From Bacillota bacterium (lineage in GTDB: Bacteria; Bacillota; Clostridia; Tissierellales; Sedimentibacteraceae), in assembly GCA_023425285.1 (NCBI GenBank), contig JAFACY010000132.1, positions 1 through 8,355 of the forward strand: a stretch of DNA of 8,355 bases, written 5' to 3'. Of this stretch, positions 1 through 6,050 are shown piece after piece. The notes beneath the pieces were generated by a model. It was not told the origin of the DNA. It worked only from the letters and a program-made list of their open reading frames with translations, and made no database searches. Numbering within the stretch: the first letter of the stretch is position 1; every line of letters begins with the position of its first letter. A program made the translations under genes and the position numbers.

Positions 1-247
1 GCCTTCGGAAAAAACAGAACTAAAAACAAACACAGGGGATATCAAGGCAGTATTTTCGGATATTTCAGCTGCACGAAGCATTAAAGCCGAAGCAGGAGTA
101 GGTGACATAGAAATAGCTACTCCTGACAATTCAAGCTATGAGGCTGAAATAAATGAATTTATGAAGGATAAAGTTGTAATGTTCAAGGGTAACAAGGATA
201 CAAAAATAGAGTTGAAAACAAGTGTAGGAGAAATACAGTTCAAATAG
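1..247 (+). CDS. C-terminal end of a DUF4097-type (putative adhesin) beta-repeat protein, 5' truncated
   Basis: The frame whose first full codon is at base 2 stays open for 81 codons to a TAG at 245-247. The start lies before the window. The peptide alternates short beta-strand-like units that end in a Gly-Asp/Glu turn: LKTNTGDIKA, then IKAEAGVGDIEIA, and finally ELKTSVGEIQFK at the C-terminus. This periodic T-x-x-G-[DE]-I pattern is typical of the DUF4097/putative adhesin beta-solenoid-like domains, which in Bacillota often end membrane or cell-envelope stress proteins. The visible part has no membrane segment and no catalytic motif. The family call rests on the repeat pattern alone and the function is unknown. 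The gene is separated from the glycogen genes by a palindrome and a promoter, so it is probably a separate transcription unit. Confidence 0.6.
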   Translation, partial: PSEKTELKTNTGDIKAVFSDISAARSIKAEAGVGDIEIATPDNSSYEAEINEFMKDKVVMFKGNKDTKIELKTSVGEIQFK

Positions 248-333
248 TTAGTTCAAAAGATGAGATTCCTCACTGACGTTCGGAATGACATGGTCATCCT
301 GAGCGATAGCGAAGGATCTCATCTTTTTTAGTT
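248..333. repeat. 74-bp imperfect palindrome flanked by 6-bp direct repeats (MITE-like intergenic element)
   Basis: Bases 255-289 pair with 293-327 in perfect register around a 3-base loop (290-292). By hand count there are 27 Watson-Crick pairs, 4 G-T pairs, 4 mismatches and no bulges. The two arms contain the motifs GATTCCTCACTGACGTTCGG and CCTGAGCGATAGCGAAGGAT, a style I recognise from dispersed intergenic palindromes in Clostridia and other bacteria. TTAGTT occurs at 248-253 and again at 328-333, touching the palindrome on both sides apart from C254. This looks like a target-site duplication. The region is richer in G+C than its surroundings. The palindrome is seen directly, while mobility is an inference. 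Confidence 0.75.
255..329 (+). terminator. Probable Rho-independent terminator of the upstream gene, formed by the palindrome
   Basis: The 35-bp stem starts 8 bases after the stop codon of the upstream gene and is followed on the + strand by TTTTTT at 324-329. The first T's of this run pair with the AAAA at 255-258. The stem is much longer than a normal intrinsic terminator, which suggests that a repeat element was adopted for the role. The matching A-run at the left end gives a much shorter T-run on the other strand, so termination there would be weaker. Confidence 0.55.
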
Positions 334-379
334 TTCTCATTTAATTTTACATTATTTTCGTTTCGCTTTGCTAAAAAGA

Positions 380-388
380 TGGTATAAT
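380..388 (+). promoter_or_regulatory. Extended -10 promoter for the glg operon
   Basis: TGG at 380-382 followed by TATAAT at 383-388 makes a perfect -10 hexamer with the TGn extension, as used by the housekeeping sigma factor. No good -35 is present at the right distance: the best placed hexamer, TTTCGC at 361-366, matches only the first two bases of TTGACA. The extended -10 would compensate. Transcription would start near base 395, giving a leader of about 24 bases, too short for a riboswitch or attenuator. No other clear promoter is seen before the four downstream genes. Confidence 0.7.
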
Positions 389-408
389 ACATAAAAGAAA
401 ATTAATCT

Positions 409-412
409 GGAG
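409..412 (+). promoter_or_regulatory. Ribosome binding site of glgB
   Basis: GGAG lies 6 bases before the ATG at 419. It is shorter than the sites before glgC and glgD. It supports the ATG at 419, which is the first in-frame start after the promoter. Confidence 0.6.
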
Positions 413-418
413 CCGAGT

Positions 419-2341
419 ATGAAAAATAACAATGACTTGCCTATTTACTTATTTCATCAAGGCACAAACTATTATGCCTATAAATTTCTCGGAGCACACA
501 TTGATAAGAAAAATAACAGCACAGTTTTCAGAGTATGGGCAGCCGATACAAAAAGTGTACATGTAGTCGGCGACTTTAACGACTGGCAAAAAAAAGATGA
601 ATTTAAAATGAAAAAAATATCAGGCAGCAATATATGGGAATTGTATCTGCCTTTTATTGCATTGGGAAATTATTATAAATTTTTAATCAATGGTAAGACA
701 GGCAGTGAAATGCTTAAATCCGACCCCTTTGCATTTTATTCTCAGACCAGGGAGGAAACCGCCTCCATAGTGTATGACATAAATACATATCAATGGCATG
801 ACCGTGACTGGCAGAATTATAAAAGCAAATCCAATATATATGAGCTTCCCATAAATATTTATGAGCTCAATCTCTCCTCCTGGAAGCATAAGGAAGACGG
901 CGGATTATATTCATACGGAGAAATATCCGAAATATTGATAAAGCATGTTAAGGAACATAATTTTACACACATAGAGCTTATGCCCGTAATGGAGCATCCC
1001 TTTGACGGCTCATGGGGATATCAGATTTCAGGCTATTATGCCCCGACAAAACGTTATGGGGAGCCGAATGATCTGAAATATCTCATAGATCAGTGCCATC
1101 AGAACGGTATAGGCATCATACTCGACTGGGTTCCCGCTCATTTCCCAAAGGATTCCCACGGCTTATATATGTTTGACGGCAGCCCCATGTTTGAATATGA
1201 GGATGTAAATAAAAGAGAAAATAAAAGCTGGGGCACTCATAAATTTGACTATGGTAAGACAGAGGTACAATCCTTTTTAATATCCAACGCAATATACTGG
1301 CTGGAGGAATTTCACGCAGACGGTCTGAGGGTAGATGCTGTAAGCTCCATGCTTTACCTTGACTATGACAAGAAGCCGGGAGAGTGGACTCCCAATAAGT
1401 ACGGCGGAAACGAAAATCTTGAAGCCATAGAATTTATCAAAAAATTAAATGAAGCTGTTTTCAGTCTGCATCCCCACACCATGATGATTGCCGAGGAATC
1501 AACAGCGTGGCCAATGGTTACAAAACCTGTATACCTTGGGGGCTTAGGCTTTAATTTCAAATGGAACATGGGCTGGATGAACGATATTTTAGAATACATG
1601 GAGACCGACCCGTTTTTCAGAAAATACAAGCATAAAAACATAACCTTTTCTCTGCACTACGCCTTCAGTGAAAACTTTATACTTCCCTTATCTCATGATG
1701 AGGTTGTTCACGGAAAAAAATCTCTGCTTGACAAGATGCCGGGATCTTATGAAGAAAAGTTTGCGGGTCTCAGAGCTCTTCTTGGTTTTATGACGGCACA
1801 TCCCGGTAAAAAGCTTAATTTCATGGGATACGAGGTAGGACAATTTACAGAATGGAATCATGAAAAGGAAATAGAATGGTTTATGACAAACTACGAATAT
1901 CATAAAAAGTTAAACATATATATTAAAAGTTTGAACGAATTATATATGAATAATTCGGAATTCTGGGAAATAGATTTTTCATGGGAAGGTTTCAAGTGGA
2001 TTTCAAACGACGATTTTGAACAAAACATCATTGCATTTAAGCGTATGAACAAAATTGGTGATGAATTAATAGCGGTTATTAATTTTTCTTCTGTTAAAAG
2101 ACATAATTATTTAATTGGTGTTGAAGAAGGAAATTATATCGAAATTTTCAACTCTGATGAATTGGAATTCGGAGGAACGGGGGCATGCAACAAACGTGTT
2201 GTAAAATCATCCGCTGGGAAAATGCACGGCTTTGATTACAATGTATCGCTTACTGTCCCACCGCTTTCCGCATTGTTTCTTAAGAAGGATAAAAAAGTTA
2301 ATATGAACGAAATGGGAGGTAGAGTATATGAAATTAACTAA
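419..2341 (+). CDS. glgB: 1,4-alpha-glucan branching enzyme (GH13, CBM48)
   Basis: This cytoplasmic enzyme cuts alpha-1,4 glucan chains and rejoins them through alpha-1,6 bonds to make glycogen branches. The 640-residue protein begins with a CBM48-type beta domain (about 25-120, with FRVWAADTKSVHVVGDFNDW at 37-56). The GH13 barrel follows, with DWVPAHF at 236-242, GLRVDAV at 302-308 (nucleophile D306), AEEST at 358-362 (acid/base E359) and SHDEVVHGK at 425-433 (transition-state stabiliser D427). A C-terminal beta domain ends around VPPLSALFLKK. All expected catalytic residues are present. The length fits the shorter branching enzymes without the extra N-terminal domain of the roughly 730-residue E. 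coli protein. It is the first gene of the operon. A tail of about 17 residues (KDKKVNMNE...) after the family's usual end runs into glgC. Confidence 0.97.
   Translation: MKNNNDLPIYLFHQGTNYYAYKFLGAHIDKKNNSTVFRVWAADTKSVHVVGDFNDWQKKDEFKMKKISGSNIWELYLPFIALGNYYKFLINGKTGSEMLKSDPFAFYSQTREETASIVYDINTYQWHDRDWQNYKSKSNIYELPINIYELNLSSWKHKEDGGLYSYGEISEILIKHVKEHNFTHIELMPVMEHPFDGSWGYQISGYYAPTKRYGEPNDLKYLIDQCHQNGIGIILDWVPAHFPKDSHGLYMFDGSPMFEYEDVNKRENKSWGTHKFDYGKTEVQSFLISNAIYWLEEFHADGLRVDAVSSMLYLDYDKKPGEWTPNKYGGNENLEAIEFIKKLNEAVFSLHPHTMMIAEESTAWPMVTKPVYLGGLGFNFKWNMGWMNDILEYMETDPFFRKYKHKNITFSLHYAFSENFILPLSHDEVVHGKKSLLDKMPGSYEEKFAGLRALLGFMTAHPGKKLNFMGYEVGQFTEWNHEKEIEWFMTNYEYHKKLNIYIKSLNELYMNNSEFWEIDFSWEGFKWISNDDFEQNIIAFKRMNKIGDELIAVINFSSVKRHNYLIGVEEGNYIEIFNSDELEFGGTGACNKRVVKSSAGKMHGFDYNVSLTVPPLSALFLKKDKKVNMNEMGGRVYEIN
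2314..2319 (+). promoter_or_regulatory. Ribosome binding site of glgC, inside the glgB coding end
   Basis: GGGAGG lies 8 bases before the ATG at 2328. It is embedded in glgB codons (the Met-Gly-Gly-Arg stretch near the C-terminus), so ribosomes finishing glgB pass over it. It fixes the glgC start and the 14-base overlap with glgB. Confidence 0.8.
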
Positions 2342-3485
2342 AAAAGAATGTGTTGTCATGCTTCTTGCCGGCGGTCAGGGAAGCCGCCTCGGAGCTCTTA
2401 CCAAGAAAATAGCTAAACCATCAGTGCCGTTTGGAGGAAAGTACAGAATTATTGATTTCACATTGTCAAATTGTGTGAACTCGGGACTTGATACCATAGG
2501 TGTTTTAACTCAGTATCAGCCTTTGATTTTAAACTCCTACATAGGTGACGGTAAAAGCTGGGATTTAGACAGAATGTACGGTGGCATTCAAATACTTCCT
2601 CCTTATCAGGGGATGGGTGATTCACAGTGGTACTCCGGAACCGCAAACGCAATATTTCAGAATATGGATTACATAAATCAGTATGACCCGGAATATGTGC
2701 TGGTTTTATCCGGCGACCACATATACAAGATGGATTATTCCCTCATGATAAAATTTCATAAGGAAAAAAATGCAGACTGCACGATTTCTGTTATAGACGT
2801 TCCTCTTAAAGAGGCATCAAGGTTTGGAATACTTAACGCTGACAGCGAAGGCAGAATTATAGATTTTGAGGAAAAGCCAAAGAAGCCGAGAAGTACCAAG
2901 GCCTCTATGGGAATATATGTTTTTAACTGGCAAAAGCTCAAAAGCTATCTGAGCTTAGACGACAGCAATCCGGATTCTTCAAAGGATTTCGGAAAGGATG
3001 TAATTCCTCTCATGTTAAACTCAGATGAGAAATTATATTCTTATGAGTTCAAAGGATATTGGAAGGATGTAGGAACAATTAATTCATTGTGGGAAGCAAA
3101 CATGGATTTGTTGGGATGCAACGGCTTTGATTTGTCAGGTGACTGGGTTATATATTCAAGAAATACAGAAATGCCTCCTCAATATCTTAGCGAAGACTGC
3201 CGTGTCAGAAACTCCATCGTTTCAGAGGGTGCTGTAATTTATGGGACTGTGGAAAATTCAATAATTTTTTCCGGAGTCAAAATAGGCGAAAATGCGGTTG
3301 TCCGCGATTCTGTAATCATGGCAGATGTTGAAATAAAGGAAAACTCAATTATCAATAACTCTATAATAGATGAGATGGTTGTTATAGGACCAAAATTAAA
3401 AATAGGTACACCAAAGGACTTAAATTTAGGAATTACAGTCATACCAAGAGAAAGTGTTATAAATTCCATGAAGGAGGAGGAATAA
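2328..3485 (+). CDS. glgC: Glucose-1-phosphate adenylyltransferase (ADP-glucose pyrophosphorylase), catalytic subunit
   Basis: The enzyme makes ADP-glucose and pyrophosphate from ATP and glucose-1-phosphate, the committed step of bacterial glycogen synthesis. The 385-residue protein has the nucleotidyltransferase signature AGGQGSRLGALT at 14-25 and GGKYRIIDFTLSNCVNSGL at 36-54. It also has SGDHIYKMDY at 128-137, where D130 matches the catalytic E. coli D142, and FEEKP at 180-184, where K183 matches the glucose-1-phosphate-binding E. coli K195. GYWKDVGT at 243-250 carries the second metal-binding aspartate, D247. A left-handed beta-helix of hexapeptide repeats fills about 285-370. K27 aligns with the E. 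coli activator-site K39, but the next residue is Ile instead of Arg, so the effector response may differ. The start is fixed by a strong Shine-Dalgarno. It probably forms a hetero-oligomer with the GlgD encoded next to it. Confidence 0.97.
   Translation: MKLTKKECVVMLLAGGQGSRLGALTKKIAKPSVPFGGKYRIIDFTLSNCVNSGLDTIGVLTQYQPLILNSYIGDGKSWDLDRMYGGIQILPPYQGMGDSQWYSGTANAIFQNMDYINQYDPEYVLVLSGDHIYKMDYSLMIKFHKEKNADCTISVIDVPLKEASRFGILNADSEGRIIDFEEKPKKPRSTKASMGIYVFNWQKLKSYLSLDDSNPDSSKDFGKDVIPLMLNSDEKLYSYEFKGYWKDVGTINSLWEANMDLLGCNGFDLSGDWVIYSRNTEMPPQYLSEDCRVRNSIVSEGAVIYGTVENSIIFSGVKIGENAVVRDSVIMADVEIKENSIINNSIIDEMVVIGPKLKIGTPKDLNLGITVIPRESVINSMKEEE
3471..3477 (+). promoter_or_regulatory. Strong ribosome binding site of glgD, inside the glgC coding end
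   Basis: AAGGAGG lies 9 bases before the ATG at 3487 and is the best Shine-Dalgarno in the window. It is followed by a second GAGG. It overlaps the Met-Lys-Glu-Glu-Glu end of glgC. Only one base separates the glgC stop from the glgD start, which suggests coupled and perhaps balanced synthesis of the two partner subunits. Confidence 0.85.
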
Positions 3486-3486
3486 T

Positions 3487-4605
3487 ATGAATGCTTTAGG
3501 AATTATTTTTTCTGATATGCAGGATTGGAGCATGGCAGAACTTGCATCACATCGTTCAGTTGCAGCCATACCCTTTGGCGGCAGATACAGACTGATAGAT
3601 TTTCCCCTGTCCAATATGGTTAATTCGGGTATAAATAAGGTGTGCATTATTACAAGAAGTAATTACAGATCCTTAATGGAGCATGTCGGCTCGGGTAAGG
3701 ACTGGGACTTATCAAGAAAAAATGGCGGGATTCTTATATTTCCTCCATATGCTGTCGGGGAAAACCACGGACTGTTCCACGGCAGACTTGACGCCCTTAA
3801 AAGAGTTCTTGATTACATTTCTTCTTCAAAGGAAAAATACGTTATATTATCCGACTGCGATATTATTTACAACATAAACTACAAGGACGTCATAAAGTAC
3901 CACGAGGAAAACGGGGCGGATATTACAGCTGTATATATTAATACAAGCATAAACAGTACCAACTCAACTCATAAAATAATTTATGGATTTGATAATGATA
4001 AAAGAGCAAGTGATATCCTGGTATATCCTGTCACTAACGGAGTTCACGATGTGGGATTAAATACATGGGTTATGAACAAAGATTTTCTGGAATCACTGAT
4101 ACATGATGCAATAGCAAGAAATTATAAGGACTTCAGCTATGATGTGCTTGCAAGAAAGGTTCATTCTCTGAGAATTTACGGGTACGAATATAAGGGGTAT
4201 CATGCTCACATTGATTCATTGCAGAGCTACTATGACAACAGCATAGGCTTATTAAAAAATGATAATTTGTCAAGGCTGTTTTATTCTAAAACCGGACCGA
4301 TTTATACTAAGACGAAGGATTCAACCCCTACAAAGTACTGTAATGATTCAAATGTAAAAAATTCATTGATAGCAAGCGGATGTACCATTGAGGGCACAGT
4401 TGAAAACAGCATAATATTCAGAAATGTAAAAATAGGTAAAAATACAGTGGTTAAGAATTCGATTATAATGCAGCACGGAGTAATAGGCGAAAACGCTCAG
4501 CTCAATTCCATCATAACAGATACATATGTGCATGTAACAAATAACAGGGTACTGCTTGGTTATTCAAATTGTCCGTTCTTTATTAAAAAGAATTCAATAG
4601 TATAG
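3487..4605 (+). CDS. glgD: GlgD, non-catalytic regulatory-type paralogue of ADP-glucose pyrophosphorylase
   Basis: This 372-residue GlgC paralogue shares the fold (GGRYRLIDFPLSNMVNSGI at 31-49, GKDWDLSRKNGGILIFPPYA at 70-89) and a C-terminal beta-helix (about 285-350). The active site is degenerate. The AGGxGxR loop is replaced by SDMQDWS at 9-15. The GlgC aspartate D136 is N131 here, the EKP sugar-phosphate motif is missing, and WKDVGT has become HAHIDS (239-244), so the second metal-binding Asp is His241. Only D125, matching the first catalytic Asp, remains. GlgD proteins of Bacillota such as Geobacillus are known to be inactive or weak alone and to raise the activity of GlgC in a complex. 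That role is inferred here from homology and the one-base spacing to glgC. Confidence 0.93.
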   Translation: MNALGIIFSDMQDWSMAELASHRSVAAIPFGGRYRLIDFPLSNMVNSGINKVCIITRSNYRSLMEHVGSGKDWDLSRKNGGILIFPPYAVGENHGLFHGRLDALKRVLDYISSSKEKYVILSDCDIIYNINYKDVIKYHEENGADITAVYINTSINSTNSTHKIIYGFDNDKRASDILVYPVTNGVHDVGLNTWVMNKDFLESLIHDAIARNYKDFSYDVLARKVHSLRIYGYEYKGYHAHIDSLQSYYDNSIGLLKNDNLSRLFYSKTGPIYTKTKDSTPTKYCNDSNVKNSLIASGCTIEGTVENSIIFRNVKIGKNTVVKNSIIMQHGVIGENAQLNSIITDTYVHVTNNRVLLGYSNCPFFIKKNSIV

Positions 4606-4609
4606 GCGG
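4604..4609 (+). promoter_or_regulatory. Imperfect ribosome binding site of glgA
   Basis: AGGCGG lies 7 bases before the ATG at 4617, one base away from the ideal AGGAGG. It overlaps the glgD stop codon (TAG at 4603-4605). The gap of 11 bases between glgD and glgA is the largest inside the operon. The weaker site could lower GlgA output or make it depend on ribosomes arriving from glgD. Confidence 0.6.
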
Positions 4610-4616
4610 TGTAATT

Positions 4617-6050
4617 ATGAAGAAATTAAAAATTTTATATGCGGCTTCTGAAGCCGCTCCTTTTATAACCACGGGCGGTCTTGGAGAGGTAGCAGGCTCA
4701 CTTCCCAAAGCATTGAAAGAAAAATACGGCAATAAGACGGACATAAGAATTATAATTCCTCTGTATCAGGAGGTGGCAAACAAGTACAATCTTGAATTTG
4801 TGGGAAAAACCACCGTTAATTTAGCATGGAGACAATTATACTGCGGAATATTCAAAAAAGAAATATCAGGTATAACATATTATTTCATAGACAATGAGTA
4901 TTACTTCAAAAGAAGTGAATGCTACGGTCATTTTGATGACGGTGAAAGATTTGCCTATTTTTCTAAAGCAGTTCTTCACATACTTCCAATAGTTGACTTC
5001 ATGCCTCACATTATACATTCCAATGACTGGCAGACGTCACTGGTTCCGATTTATTTAAAAACAAGGTACAATCGTGATGAATACAGAAGCATCAGGACTG
5101 TGTTTACCATTCACAACATCGAATATCAGGGGAAATATGATCTGAACATAGCCGAGGATGTGTTCGAACTTACAGGTAATGAAAAATCAATAATTGAATA
5201 CAACAGTTCAATCAATTTGCTGAAGGGCGCATTGGAGACATCCGATATAATAAGCACGGTCAGCGAAAGCTATGCTAAGGAAATATCCGATGATTTCTAT
5301 GCTCATGGTCTTGCTGCTATTATCAATAGAAATTCTTCAAAAATCAGGGGAATATTGAACGGCATTGACACAGATTTTTACAATCCCGATACTGATAGCG
5401 CATTGTTTGAGAACTATAATTCCGAAAATATATCATCTAAATATACCAACAAGCTGAGTCTTCAAGCCATGGCAGGCTTACCTCAGGATACAGAGGTTCC
5501 TGTAATTGCAATTATTTCAAGACTGGTTAAGCACAAGGGCTTTGATCTGATAATTGCTGCTATGGAGGAGCTTTTAAAAGAAAGAGTTCAGATAATAGTG
5601 CTGGGTAAGGGTGACAGAAATTATGAGCTTTGTTTTAAATCCTTACAGGATAAATATCACGATAAAATCGCCGTAAGAATAGATTTCAACTCAGACCTTG
5701 CAAGAAAATTATATGCCGGTGCCGATATTTTCCTCATGCCCTCCATCAGTGAGCCCTGCGGAATAGCACAAATGATTTCGTCAAGATACGGTACGGTTCC
5801 TGTCGTACGTGAAACGGGAGGACTTAAGGATTCAATAAAGGATGCAAGCTTAGGAACAGGAAACGGATTCACCTTTTATGAGCAAACTCCTGAAAATCTG
5901 GTAAATGCAGTTAAAAGGGCACTTGCGGTGTATAATAATAAAGGTCAGTGGGAAAATTTAGTTAAAACAGTTATGTCGGTTGATTTCAGCTGGAAAAAAT
6001 CAGCGGAAAAGTACTATGACATGTACAATAATTTGTTAGGAGACGCTTAA
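4617..6050 (+). CDS. glgA: Glycogen synthase, ADP-glucose dependent (GT5)
   Basis: The enzyme transfers glucose from ADP-glucose to the non-reducing end of alpha-1,4 glucan. Its 477 residues match the usual size and two-domain GT-B layout. The N-terminal half has TTGGLGEVAGSLP at 18-30, HSNDWQTSLVP at 134-144, FTIHNIEYQGKYD at 163-175 and LNGIDTDFYNP at 247-257. The C-terminal half has SRLVKHKGFD at 301-310, where R302 and K307 match E. coli R300 and K305. It also has SEPCGIAQM at 378-386, where E379 matches E. coli E377, and RYGTVPVVRETGGL at 390-403. The oddity is Thr18 where the classic motif has the ADP-glucose-binding Lys (K15 in E. coli KTGGL). The rest of the site looks intact, so an active enzyme is expected. 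The stop overlaps the next start by one base. Confidence 0.96.
   Translation: MKKLKILYAASEAAPFITTGGLGEVAGSLPKALKEKYGNKTDIRIIIPLYQEVANKYNLEFVGKTTVNLAWRQLYCGIFKKEISGITYYFIDNEYYFKRSECYGHFDDGERFAYFSKAVLHILPIVDFMPHIIHSNDWQTSLVPIYLKTRYNRDEYRSIRTVFTIHNIEYQGKYDLNIAEDVFELTGNEKSIIEYNSSINLLKGALETSDIISTVSESYAKEISDDFYAHGLAAIINRNSSKIRGILNGIDTDFYNPDTDSALFENYNSENISSKYTNKLSLQAMAGLPQDTEVPVIAIISRLVKHKGFDLIIAAMEELLKERVQIIVLGKGDRNYELCFKSLQDKYHDKIAVRIDFNSDLARKLYAGADIFLMPSISEPCGIAQMISSRYGTVPVVRETGGLKDSIKDASLGTGNGFTFYEQTPENLVNAVKRALAVYNNKGQWENLVKTVMSVDFSWKKSAEKYYDMYNNLLGDA
6038..6042 (+). promoter_or_regulatory. Ribosome binding site of glgP, inside the glgA coding end
   Basis: AGGAG lies 7 bases before the ATG at 6050. 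That ATG shares its A with the glgA stop in a TAATG junction, a classic arrangement for translational coupling or re-initiation. Confidence 0.75.

Noticed and set aside
358..373. A possible CcpA (cre) operator next to the glg promoter, read on the minus strand around AAAGCGAAAC
   Set aside because: It has at least three mismatches to the core cre consensus and is not palindromic, so it does not support a call.
367..373. TTGCTA at 368-373 as a -35 element
   Set aside because: It matches TTGACA at four positions but lies only 9 bases from the -10 hexamer, far too close for a working -35.
395..418. A riboswitch or leader attenuator before glgB
   Set aside because: The predicted leader is only about 24 bases and has no stable stem.
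3426..3647. A 73-codon minus-strand open frame spanning the glgC/glgD junction
   Set aside because: It is antisense to two well supported genes, has no recognisable motif, and its composition is explained by the opposite-strand codons.
3683..3877. A 64-codon plus-strand open frame inside glgD
   Set aside because: It is an out-of-frame shadow of glgD with no ribosome binding site of note.
4603..4616. The glgD-glgA gap as a site for an internal promoter or terminator
   Set aside because: It is only 11 bases long and holds just the glgA ribosome binding site.
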